Source: Incurvaria masculella
Taxonomy: Eukaryota; Arthropoda; Insecta; Lepidoptera; Incurvariidae
Reading direction: 5' to 3'
Length of the DNA: 64,000 nucleotides
Assembly: GCA_946894095.1 (NCBI GenBank)
Contig: OX335658.1
Coordinates: 13,879,001 to 13,943,000 of the forward strand
Within the stretch, counting starts at the first letter, position 1; the number at the start of each line of letters is the position of its first letter. This document shows, in pieces, positions 44,181 to 54,821 of this stretch. Under the pieces are notes generated by a model. The model was not told the origin of the DNA. It saw nothing but the letters and a program-made list of their open reading frames with translations, and did not search any database. The translations under genes and the position numbers were made by a program.

Positions 44181-44495
44181 GAGCTCCTCGTAGCTCATAG
44201 TACAGAACCTTGCTTCTCGTGCGAAAGGTCATTGGTTCATCCCCGCCTCGTAAGTGCATTTCGTCATGAATACGTGCTTTTCTATAGTACAATTGTAGGT
44301 CTCCTTCCCGTGCTATGTGGTAGGATAAAAAACCGCCAGGGCTGGTAAAATCAAAGGTTGTCGAAGCGGCAATGAAAATGTATCCGACTTTTACATCCAG
44401 TTCAATGTAGCCTTGCTTAAAGAGAAGGTCCGGACGGCACGTAATATTGAGTGCGCTTTGTTTGGCTAATATCATGACAGTTGATTAGCCACCAT
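44181..44495 (+). repeat. Family B SINE (copy 8)
   Basis: The tRNA-like head is on the plus strand: CTCGTAGCTCATAGTACAG, then GGTCATTGGTTCATCCCCG (B-box). It ends with ATCATGACAGTTGATTAGCC. Confidence 0.75.
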
Positions 44496-45385
44496 GTCCG
44501 ATGACGGAAAAAAATATTCTACACTTATTTCGCGTAACATTTTTCACATTCAAATTCATTAATTTTGCATACGCCTGTGCATCCGACCTTTGCAACATTC
44601 ATGGTAACGGGCGGCGGTTTCATTGTAATTGGCCGGCGCCCGACGTTTCTCGGAAACTCACTCGAATAGTTTTTTTTTTCGTTTCGATTAATTCGCAATA
44701 TTTCGTTGTCCTGGCGCGTCCTTTGTCCCGGACGCCACGCGCCGGTACCTGCGGTACAAAAATAAGGACGGCACGATCCAATGAAACCACAATGTGGATC
44801 CATTTAACATGTCAAATGTCATTCCACAATTATGCATACATGTGTTATGGAATTAAAATACATATACGTTTTCGTACTTAGGCAAGTACATAGCTTCTTT
44901 TAATGATCAATTATGTATTTATAATCTTAAACATTGGAAGGAGGGGATTGTAGTAAGAAGTGAACTTCAAAATATGATTATAGCACATGCCTTTCTTTAT
45001 ATAATCAATATTGATTTTTGTATTATGTGTTAATCATTTCATTTATTAATTCGGTATGAATGAAGTTATTTTTCATCATTATGAAACATTCTTGCCTCAC
45101 GAGGGCAGTATTGATTTCATGCAACCCAAAGTCAATTTCCTCTAGTAAATGAATACATTGTTGCCATTTTGGTTTCCACCAAGTCCATCTTTTATCGGTT
45201 GAAGGTTGCGGCTCTGCTCTGCGAGCAGAAGGCTCGCCTCGTCGACTCGACGACCGTTTTATGACTTTACGAGCGATAAATTAACGAAATTAAATGACGC
45301 ATCTGCAGTTTCATATTTCTAGGAAATAATGCGATCCTAAACAACACTAAATGCACTGTTGCCCGGACGATATTTTAATAAATAA
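44496..45385. other. MEX3 intron stretch, no repeat recognised
   Basis: A 126-codon frame starts at ATG 44501 but shows no domain and is opposed by an antisense frame. Confidence 0.3.
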
Positions 45386-45407
45386 TTTTGTTTTGTTTCA
45401 GGTGAGT
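45385..45407 (+). promoter_or_regulatory. Candidate recursive-splicing ratchet point 1
   Basis: A T-rich tract (TTTTGTTTTGTTTCAG) is followed without a gap by GTGAGT, so a good 3' splice site and a good 5' splice site are juxtaposed at 45401/45402. This is the structure of zero-length-exon ratchet sites in long insect introns. It lies 23.1 kb into the MEX3 intron on the sense strand. A further donor-like GTAAGA follows at 45443. Confidence 0.55.
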
Positions 45408-45490
45408 TTTCATACGTCCAGTTCACCCAGACCGGCAACTAACGTAAGATTGTTTTGCTACCCTCAATCGTGCAGAATAATGGTTTTCGT

Positions 45491-45968
45491 TTGTTTCTTT
45501 GCAACTGGACATGGACAGCCCAAGACTACATTCCTGGTAAAATTAGGTGTCATGCCAGGACCTTGTCTTTTTGTTCTTCTTCTTTTCAGGATACTTCCTT
45601 ATTGGATCCTTATGGCTTTCGTGTGTCCAACATATTTAGATAATGTTAAAGTTCATGGCTATTTACCAAAGGTTGGGTTAAGGTTTGTATGAGCATGCCT
45701 ACATTGGGATGAAAAACAGAGATTTTTTTCTTGTATCCTGTGCAAACCACAAAGAAAACAAACTGTATGTGAAGATTAAAAAAAACCAAACCACCTGGTT
45801 GGAGAAGAGGATCTACACTTTTGATATAGATTCCGAACCATGGAGCAGCTCACATTCTTAACGAAATGCACTTATCCTACTCAGAAACAGAAAGAAAGTG
45901 GTGCATGAACGGGACGGGGATTTGACATGGAAGGAAGGTCCGCGCGCCCCCGAGCTACCACCCGCTAA
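45491..45968 (-). repeat. Family B SINE (copy 9), diverged and expanded
   Basis: It contains CAACTGGACATGGACAGCC, GGTGTCATGCCAGGACC, ATGGAGCAGCTCACATTC and ACGAAATGCACTTATCC. An extra ~100 bp lies between 45560 and 45690. Confidence 0.7.
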
Positions 45969-46656
45969 AAACAGCTTCCCATGGGACTGAATAAGGCACC
46001 TATGATTGTTTCTGAGATCGTTGAGAAATCCACATTGAGAAACTTACAGACCCCTTCGCGGGTCGTATCGGACAATTTGTTGACCTGTCAATTTAAAAAT
46101 TACCTGACGCGCCGGACGCGCCCGGTTCCCACGGGAGAAGGGGGGTGGGGCTAGGGGGGCGATTCCCCCCCCCCCCCCCTTCTGTACCCATTCAGAGCCG
46201 GCTGGCGGCATATCAGGACCGGTGGGAAAGATCGCTCAGAATTTGTTTACCTGTGCTGGCGTACGTTCAACCCCTGGTTACGCGGAGCCATTGTGCGTGT
46301 TGAAATGAAAAACATGCACTCCGTTTTCGGTAATAACTTTGTTATGTGTTGTATTCTTTACGAATGCACGAAATTACAACTTATACTGTGGTTTTACTTC
46401 TTCAAGCTGTCAAAATGAAACTCGAGTTTATATCGCCGCTCCTGACCTTCCTTACTCTCTGGTCGCACGCCAGCGACGCGGTACCGATCAAAGCCGCCAT
46501 GGCTCCGGTTGACGGATATTTTGATAGCTGAGCGCTTAATTATTTTAATTTTATTCGCGACAAGTCGCCGGCGACGTAGGTGGCGGTTTTTTTTATTCTG
46601 GACGATTAACTAAAACGTTTTTGAAGGGCAATAGTCTGCCAGATGTCTGAGTGGGC
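45969..46656. other. MEX3 intron stretch with a 14-base C run
   Basis: A purine/pyrimidine asymmetric segment lies at 46133-46178, with G runs followed by the C run. Part of family G-like sequence (GGTTTTACTTCTTCAAGCTG) also occurs at 46391-46410, outside the main copy, suggesting an older fragment. Confidence 0.45.
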
Positions 46657-46993
46657 AGTCTGAGTTCTCACCGAAATTGGCGTTTACGGCAAACCGATCG
46701 ACTGGCGTTTTCTCCAAACTCCATACAAGTTTTTACTAGATATTCTGTGGTTTTACTTCTTCAAGCTGTCAAAGTCAAACGCGGACTTCCGATTTGTATG
46801 AAAACGCGGAGTGGACGTAAACGGCAACGTCGACGTATTTACGGCAACGTTGAGTAAGCTGTCAAATCAAGCTCGGACTCGCAAATGTTAGTTCGCTTAA
46901 CGCCCGCTGCGCGCGCTCTTCACTTTCTCCATACATTTGAAAACGCCAGTCGATCGGTGTGCCGTAACGCCAATTTAGGTGACAACTTAGACT
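46657..46993 (-). mobile_element. Family G MITE (337 bp, copy 2, uninterrupted)
   Basis: It is the inverted equivalent of 7064-7400 with the same length. It carries the intact TTAA site at 46897-46900 within CGCTTAACGCCCGC. Confidence 0.85.
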
Positions 46994-47065
46994 ACCGGCT
47001 CTGGCTTGTGGCTAGGTCGGGGAAAAGCCGCAGTCGAGGTCAAAGTACAAATTAACGTATTCAAT

Positions 47066-47458
47066 ATTGCCTAGTGGCAAGGAGGCTTGCCTTGCATAGG
47101 TCTGGGTTCCAATCCTCGCCCCGTTGCTGCATCACTTTCTTTCTCTTTCTGAGTTGGATAAGTGTATTTCGTTACGAATGCGAGCTGCTCCATGGTTCAG
47201 AATCCATGTAAAACTGTAGGTCGCCTTCCCCTACTAGGTGGTAGGGTTTAGGGTCGCCCGCTTTGATACCATTGCATTGGATGAAAATATGGTCGGAGAG
47301 GCAATGAAAAATTGTCCGTGTTCCATCCAGTTCAATGTAGCCGTGCTCATAAAGGGAAGGTCCTGGCATGGCACCTAATTCCTTCGGCAATGTGGCGTAT
47401 TAGACTTATATCATACCGGTAGTTGGTTGGTATTAGCCATCCATTTCTGGTTGCATAA
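47066..47458 (+). repeat. Family B SINE (copy 10), near full length
   Basis: The tRNA-like head TTGCCTAGTGGCAAGGAGG then GTCTGGGTTCCAATCC (B-box) is followed by the complete body to TATTAGCCATCCATTTCTGG. Confidence 0.85.
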
Positions 47459-48274
47459 AAAAAAATGAATTTCTCTCTTAAAAAGTGAAATGTTCCAATG
47501 TACTCTTTCACCTCATGGGCACAGAAAAAGCGATAGGGTCATTGGGCACGATGTGATATGGTTCTTTCATCTCTTTGTATAATCTGTGTTCTAGAAATCC
47601 TGACACTAAAAAGTTCTTTCTGAAACCGAATGTGTGAGCTACCCGCACTAAATTGTGGAGTTCGTCATATATATTTACGAAATAGAACGCATTTACAACA
47701 TTATCTAGCCATTTTTTTTCCTTTCTTCGGTCATTAACATAAACAAAAACATGCTGAAATACCCTAAAACGGGTCCACGACTGCGAAAATAACATAATCT
47801 TAAATTTGTTAAACATTCTTTCGTCAATCATTTACGGATTTTCGAAGTTTGCGTCCGCGGATAGGGGGGGGGGGGAGTTCTAATCGACCACAACGGGACA
47901 ACTACCGTAGAATGGGGTCAATTTCTTCATTCGAACGCCAACTCGAGTCCTCGCTTTTATCGGGCAAGTAAATGAAATGCAACATTTTAATTGAGTGGAT
48001 ACGAATCGGAGTTTAGGCGACCGCATAATTTATGTGTTGGTACAATGCCCTGACAGTTTTGGGCAAAAGGTTTTTGCCCCGAGGTTGCAATCTCAAATTC
48101 CGCGCCGGTGCAGCGACCTCTTGCGTTTTAAAACACATTTGCGGCGCGGTTTTTTATTTTTCGGATTAGGTTTTCCGGTCACTTCATTAAATCGGCGTAG
48201 TTTATAATACCTAATCTTGTTTGGGAAAAATATGTTACTTAGTGTGATCATGGAAATTAAGAACAGGTATTTTA
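47459..48274. other. MEX3 intron stretch, 12-base G run
   Basis: The G run is at 47864-47875. A minus-strand frame of 107 codons (47508-47831) shows no recognised domain. Confidence 0.3.
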
Positions 48275-48648
48275 ATGGCCATTGGCCATAGAGTGGCTTG
48301 TAGCTTTAGGACGCGGGGTCTTACTTTTAATGCCAGAGGTTATGGGTTTAAACCCGCTCGCCTTTCATGCACTACTTTTTTTTTCTTGAGTTGGATAAGT
48401 GTAATTCGTTGCGAATGCGAGCTGTCCTATAATTCGGAATATATGTTAAACTGTAGGTCGTCATCCCCTTTTAGGTGAGGAGGCTGTTTGGTACTATCGC
48501 ATCGGATAAAAAGACGGTCGAAGATGCAATCAAAAATTGTCAGTGTTTACCATTCAAATTAATGTAGCCGTGCTCATAGAGGTGATCCTTGTATGGGAAC
48601 CTCATTCATTTGAAAATGCGCTGTATTGGGCTAATACCATGACGGATT
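48275..48648 (+). repeat. Family B SINE (copy 11)
   Basis: Its head GGCTTGTAGCTTTAGGACGC then TTATGGGTTTAAACCCGC is followed by the TTGAGTTGGATAAGTG block and GTAGCCGTGCTCATAGAGG. Confidence 0.75.
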
Positions 48649-49223
48649 AACAAAAAAAATATACAATTGAAATGCCAAATATGCATTGTCAACAGTTTAA
48701 TATTAAATTGAAAAGTGTACGGTATTAATGGTTTATTTTAAAAATATATACCTAAACATGCTTAGACAAAATGGACTGAAGCGCCATTTCTGTTTGCGGA
48801 ACTGATCGCTATGCCAGTTCGTACTCCAGTGACCTAGACCATGTGCTTTAAGGTCACACGGACCCCCGGGCAACATATCTCGCCTAGCCGACACGCCTAG
48901 GTCAGTGCAAAAACATAACCCTATCACGATCCGTTTGGCGCAGACGTATCATTAACTTGTTGATCGCGTAATTATCTCGTCTCTGCGTTTAAGCAAACTG
49001 TTCTTTTTTTTCTGAGCTGCATCGGTGTGCAACGCGAAGAGGTGTAAAAAGGGTTACCATGCTGTATTAACTCGCTGGGTGAACAGACAAGAAAGGGATT
49101 CAATCTTAGTTGTATTTCGTAGCGATCCAACTTTTCCACGACTAATTATTCGGCAAAGTGAACTAAAACTTACCAGTTAGCGTGGCAGGGAGTGCAACTA
49201 AACGTCAAACGGCTAGTTATTTA
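48649..49223. other. MEX3 intron stretch, nothing recognised
   Basis: No repeat, RNA gene or convincing reading frame seen. Confidence 0.3.
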
Positions 49224-49343
49224 ACAGTATTCAGAGTGGGCGGACTAACTTTAGCACGCGTGTTAAGGTCGGACTAAACCGGGTTTTGTATGGTTGGTCC
49301 AGTGCTCTTACTAGGTGTTGACAGGTTCTCTCTGAATACGACT
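49224..49343. mobile_element. Family K short MITE (copy 2)
   Basis: Ends CAGTATTCAGAG and CTCTGAATACGACTG are inverted repeats. The interior GTGGGCGGACTAA and TTTTGTATGGTTGGTCC match copy 1. Confidence 0.7.
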
Positions 49344-49551
49344 GCTAGATTGTGAGCATTTTTACCTTAACTTGAGGTGATTCATTTCTATACCAGTGTG
49401 TTCGATCGATTTGAAAATATAGTGCTACGTGTAAGGACATGTTTCTTTATTTATGACCATCCGAGAAAGTAGCGTAACATGTGAAAATTGCGAGAAAATG
49501 TTCTAACTCAACTTGTCCTTTTCCAGTCTCCTTATATTTGTATTTTGTATG

Positions 49552-49808
49552 GAACTGGACATGGGTGGTTATTAACACACCTACTGTCGTTTCATTAGCC
49601 CAACACACCGCATTTCCGAAGATATAAGGTGACAGGTGCCATTCCAGGGCCTTCCCTTTATGAATACGGCTACATTGAACTGGATGGAAAATACGGAATT
49701 GTTTTATTGCCGCCTCGGAATTTTTCATATCGCGGCAATCCGGGCAGGATTAATCCTTCCGCAAAGTTCCGCAAAGTACGGACGCGGAAAGGAGTAACTC
49801 TTACGTGG
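49552..49808 (-). repeat. Family B SINE (copy 12), truncated
   Basis: GAACTGGACATGGGTGG, TTAGCCCAACACACCGC and CGGCTACATTGAACTGGATG are family B blocks. It loses similarity after the GGCAATCCGGGCAGGATTAA region. Confidence 0.75.
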
Positions 49809-52736
49809 AATCCGAACCGCGGCCAGTTTCAACGGTCGAAAAACTGTCTACGAAAACCCCATTCAACTGATAGGCTTCTCGTGCCGCCCATGGTCTTGAC
49901 CAACTTCTACGGAGGGTGCGAAAACCATGCCGGACGGACAAGTGACTCTTCACAATACGCTTGAGGGACTCGAAATTGTACTTTGGGAGACATTCTGCGA
50001 TAGTGCGTTCCACAGGTGTACCAGTTGCGCGTTGAACAATATGGGGACGGAAAAATAACGTTGTCTCTAGCTGAATAATGACTGACCTAACTGAACGCGT
50101 CACTACACTTGGGCGTATTCATTAAGCTGTCAGTGGGGCTAGTCCCGCCAATTAATAGCCGAGCAACAATATTTGGATACTCCAATAACTGCCAGACGGT
50201 TCGGTCTTGCGTCGCCTCCGTATCGTGTAATTATGTACCATAAACAAAGGACGCCAGCTCTTGACGTGTCTGATGGGTGCCGACTTAAAAAATGGCGGTC
50301 ACAGGGTCTCGTGTTGGCCGTGCCGAAAAGATATACCCCGAAATGGCACTGCCTTCGCAAATATGCTCCCACCAAATCATTAGAGCAACTTAACTCCCTG
50401 GCTTACCTCCGGTCGATATTGCAAGATATTGGCGCCAAAATCCGTCTCATTGCAAACGCTGGCAAAAGTAGGGCAAATCTAGCATGCGGGTAATATACCT
50501 AAGGGAGCTTTCACAAAGTATCTAGATATGAAACAAAAAATATTCTGTGTTCGTAGCACTGAGATGCAAAACACGGTCTTATTTAGTGTGGCGGCATTAA
50601 AAAAAAATATTTACCATTTCCAGGTCCCTACCCTACCATCTAGCAAGTAATAAGTAAAATTTCCCAGTATTCTGTACAAATGTCGTACCTCTAGAACGTA
50701 ACCCTAAATGCGATATCTGCCGAACGTAACGCATTTGCGGTTACATTTATATGGCTCATAATTATGCGATTAATACACGTTCATCATTACTATAATGCGA
50801 TTTATACTAGATGTTATTATTTATTTCTACATTCAAAGAGGCCAATGTCTGCACTTAAAAAAGGTTCCCATAAATGCGAAAATTCTTTAGTTAAAAGTAA
50901 GGACGTATTCAATAACCGCCGTCTCGGTCGCATCGTAAAATCATAACGCAAGGTCATTTTATCCCCAAAACATGTGTGAATGGCAAATGATACTATTCTG
51001 TATCCACGAAAAAACGCACCGAACTCGCAATTTCAATTTCGCAGCGCACACCGGAGGCCCTGATATTGCGTGATGATATTCGAAAAGCCTCTCATTGTTC
51101 GCTTGCGGATCGTTTACGCGCACGCGCAAATTTTGATCGTTTCAACGCTAAAAAATCTCTTTCGAAAATTCCCCCGAACAAAAGCAGGGCACTTACATAC
51201 ATGTCGCTCGTGCAACCGCTAACTTTTGACAGCTTTCGGTTGGCGGCATCTTTATCCGTCATTTCTTTGGTTGCCGTGTTTCATTATATTTTTCGTTGTA
51301 AAGATGATATCGTGAATGCACGAGTTATTAAATAATGTATTGTTATACTCAACCTCATTTACGATGTCAGTTCAGACCAACCGCTAAAGACGTTTTTGTC
51401 TACCATCTGTTGTACCGCAGGCACAGAGTCCAGGAATCTATGAGCATAGACAAACCAGTTTTCTCCGCTGCACGAAACTCCCACACGCGAATGGCTTCCT
51501 CGCGGGGGCGGGAGATATTGTGTCTATGGTCAGCGATGTCAGCGTACATCTAACTAATGAAATTTGAGACTAACTTTGCAGCGATTTATTGAATTATTGG
51601 GTCTAATGGAAGCATATTTGGTTAGATGCCAGCGTTCGGTCATAGATATAATTAAAAGTTAAAGTATTTTCTGTGCAGCTCCAACTGTTTCGTAATAATT
51701 GGCGTAATAATAGCATCAGGTTGATTAATCAATTATGTACGTGGTCATATATATGTCATATATGTACGTGGCTTTATAGTGAAGCATAGTTTGATTAAGC
51801 TATTACCATGCGTTACGACTTTCGAGTTGTTCGAATCTGGCTATCTTGCGAGTCATTTATTATGTAAATGACAGTAAACGTTTTTCAATAAACGTCAAAA
51901 CGAGCACCGCTTCAATGGCGATCTCAACCTTACATTTAATTAATACTGCGTTCGAAATTCAAACGGCGCCATAACGTTCCGTCAATCTCGGACTCTAATA
52001 GGTTCCCACCAGAGGCGGGACCGGTTCCTGCGTTTTTTTGTGATTTACAAAAAGTAGGATATTTCGCCGCCCGTGGATACCATTTCCTGCGGTTGGACTT
52101 CCGACCGAGCTGGCGGCGTCTCACTTACCGGCCGGAAGGCGTGAGGGAATACTTGCGTCGCTTTTTCATAACCTTTCTCTTATTCATTGTTAATTTCGCG
52201 GGTCTGCCTCGGAGGGGCCGGGGCTTTGGAGTTTCCTTTCGTCGTTTCGATGTTTTACGAAACTACGGTCATTTAATGTGCCCTTACCGAGAGATGCTAC
52301 TTGAGTAAGGTCACCAAATAAAAAAACCAGCACGATACTTCTGATATGGATACAAATCACTATTTTTACGAAGTTCTTGCTGTTCGTAAGTAATTCATCC
52401 TTACACAAACTTACTTTGGAAATTATTTTAAAACCTTCTGCCAATTTACTTCTACATACTTTTATATTTAACATGCCAATATCTGTGACTATGTTTTCGA
52501 ACAATAAAACTCAGTCGATATTACAACAAAAAGAAACAGTTATGAATATTAACGTTTTAAACTTTGGTTTTATTCAGGATATGTTTTTGGAATAAAATAA
52601 AACCAAGCAGACATAGGTATTGTTCGACTGATGTATACAAATTGTGTAGGCTCTGTGGTTTTCAAACGTTTTGCATGTGGGTTATTGTTGGATTCTACCT
52701 TGTGCGCTTTCGCCCGCGACTGTACCCGGCGGGCGG
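49809..52736. other. MEX3 intron stretch without recognised repeats
   Basis: Scattered open frames (for example 50173-50493) lack domains, and several begin at non-ATG codons. An imperfect duplication ATATATGTCATATATGTACG lies near 51747-51770. Nothing assigned. Confidence 0.35.
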
Positions 52737-52848
52737 TGCGGGGCGGGGGTGCGGACGGCGTGCGGGCCTCATTGTCCCGGGGGTCGCGCGGTGAGGGGGC
52801 AGGCGGGGGGGGGAGGGCGGATGCGCTTGCGGTCGCAAGCAATTTCAC
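52737..52848 (+). other. G-rich segment with G-quadruplex potential
   Basis: Runs GGGCGG, GGGGCGGGGG, GGGCC, GGGGG, GAGGGGGC, GGCGGGGGGGGGAGGGCGG lie on the plus strand within about 110 bp. Sequence-based prediction only. Confidence 0.6.
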
Positions 52849-52921
52849 CTCCCAACTCTTATAACCCGCTCTTATTAACAAGAAAACAACTCGCAATCGG
52901 ACCGTCCGACGTCTCCTTCAT

Positions 52922-53154
52922 ATGTTTGAAAAACGTTACGGCTTTTCACGCGGCAGGAAGAGACATTCTCCCACGTTTCGAGCTAATCGTTCAGCCCGTT
53001 GTCAAGGAGGCGTCACTCACAGCTACGATTTACGACCACGGCGAGCCTAGCGGTCACCTCAGTCGTCTCCTTGACAACGGGCTGAACGATTATCTCGAAA
53101 CGTCGGAGAGTGTCTCTTCCTGCCGCGTGAAAAGCCGTAACATTTTTCAAACAT
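52922..53154. mobile_element. Large palindrome with 88-bp arms
   Basis: 52922-53009 and 53067-53154 are near-perfect reverse complements of equal length (shared TTCACGCGGCAGGAAGAGAC, CGTTCAGCCCGTTGTCAAGG), with a 57-bp spacer. No clear target duplication. A second, smaller palindrome follows at 53180-53228. Confidence 0.85.
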
Positions 53155-53179
53155 GTCTAACGACCGCGGTAGCCTCAAA

Positions 53180-53228
53180 AGTCTCCTTCATATTTTGATT
53201 GCCTCAAATCAAAATAGGAAGGAGACGC
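53180..53228. repeat. Inverted repeat with ~21-bp arms
   Basis: GTCTCCTTCATATTTTGATT against AATCAAAATAGGAAGGAGAC, with a short loop. The first arm also repeats directly the GTCTCCTTCATAT just before the larger palindrome (52910-52922). Confidence 0.8.
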
Positions 53229-53587
53229 CTTGCGATGCCAAAACCTGGGTGAAGCATTTGCATTTCGGTGCCAACGCATTGCCTTTTTCACGAAGAAGAC
53301 AAGCGACGCAAGAGACGGGTAAAGGTGGTATCGGCCGTAACGTAGTATGGGTTAACGAGTCTGTGAAAGTAAAAGTGTCGCTCGGGAACTTTTTTCCCGT
53401 GTAGCTCCCGTCCGCCAAGCGAACATAGTTTAAATAAAAACCATCAATTTCGGGATAAAATATAATGGAAATTTTAGTATTGTATTGTATTGTTTATTCA
53501 TCATCCATAGACAGTACACTGCACTCGGGTTCGTCATATGGCATTGGCCAGTTCAGCAAAGCAAAACACAGCAAAGAAATTTCGCTG

Positions 53588-53888
53588 TTTTTAGGGTTCC
53601 GTACCCAAAGGGTGAAAACGGAACCCTATTACTAAGCCTCCGCTGTCCGTCCGTCCGTCCGTCCGTCTGTCCGTCTGTCACAGGGCTGTATCTCAGTAAC
53701 AGACAGCTGAAATTTTCACAGAGTGTGTATTTATTTTGCCGCTACAACAACAAATAGGTAATATTAAAAAATAATTAAAATTAAAGGGGGTTTCCATACA
53801 AAAAACGTGTTTTTTTTGTTTTTTTTACGATGGTACGGAACCCTTCGTGTGCGAGTCCGACTCGCACTTGGCCGGTTTTTTTTTTTTA
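53588..53888 (+). repeat. Family A repeat (copy 11, full length)
   Basis: Intact terminal hairpin followed by TTGGCCGG and a 12-base T run. The AACCGTAATAGGTAGG block is partly deleted. Confidence 0.9.
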
Positions 53889-54488
53889 ACGTCCACTTAG
53901 TCTAAATTTACATTTTTTTTCAATTTTTTTAACAAAAACAGGTAAAACACTCAATTAACATGAATTCACAAAAAATTACAATTCATGCCGTACGCAACAG
54001 TTCATGATAACAAAATCATATTGTAAAATACATATACAAATACTAAAATCTAGTATTGTAAAATCAACCTAAATCGCGCTATCTATGGAGATTTGGCGCG
54101 TGGGAATAATTCCAACTCTCTCTGTCTCCCTCGCACGAGTCACTTATCTTCTACGATACGCTCGATACACACGTGGAAAATTTACATATTTCATAAATGT
54201 TTAAGTTATTTTTAGCTATTTTCCTGGTTGATACGGGGCCTGGAATGTTTAGGTATTAGCAGTCGCAATTTCGAAACAATCGACCTTACTTATAAACATT
54301 TGTACCATCGCTATTACCCCGGTATTTCTAGCTGTCAAAAATACTACCAATGAGGGCGGTATAGGTTTCGAATACACGAGGAATTGGAACAAAATGGCGA
54401 TAAAAACGCCTCAGCTGATTTGTAGTGTTGACAATCAGTGAATCGAGTGATCCAGAGCTCTTTCAAACTTAAAGTCAAGGAGTTTTAC
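53889..54488. other. MEX3 intron stretch, nothing firm
   Basis: AAACAG/GTAAAA at 53940/53942 is a poor ratchet-like junction. No gene recognised. Confidence 0.3.
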
Positions 54489-54492
54489 TTAA

Positions 54493-54817
54493 GACTGTTC
54501 CGACCCATATAAAGTTGTTTGCACACAAACCGCAAAAAGGATTGCACTTTAATATTACTTGCAGGGAAAACAAGTTCACAATTTCAGGATTATTGGTTTT
54601 GTTACAATTTATATAAATACGATTTTTATTTAACAGCGCCATCTAACGGTGTAAAACTTCTAATCGGCAATTACAACGAAACCATTAAACCTGAAATTGT
54701 GAATATGTTTTCGCTGCGACTACTATGGCTATATTTAATATTTTTGACGAATTCGTGCCTTAAAGTGCAATACTTTTTGCGTTCTGTGTAAAAAACATTG
54801 TATGGGTCGGAACATCC
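54493..54817 (+). mobile_element. Family F TTAA MITE (325 bp, copy 2, uninterrupted)
   Basis: TTAA at 54489-54492 and 54818-54821. Ends GACTGTTCCGACCCATA and GTATGGGTCGGAACATCC. Internal TTAA at 54760-54763, within TTCGTGCCTTAAAGTGCAAT, is the empty counterpart of the family E insertion in copy 1. Confidence 0.9.
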
Positions 54818-54821
54818 TTAA

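Noticed and set aside
53930..53947. AAACAG/GTAAAA as a ratchet site
   Set aside because: Purine-rich just before AG and a weak donor; it lies beside a family A T-run that creates the apparent tract.
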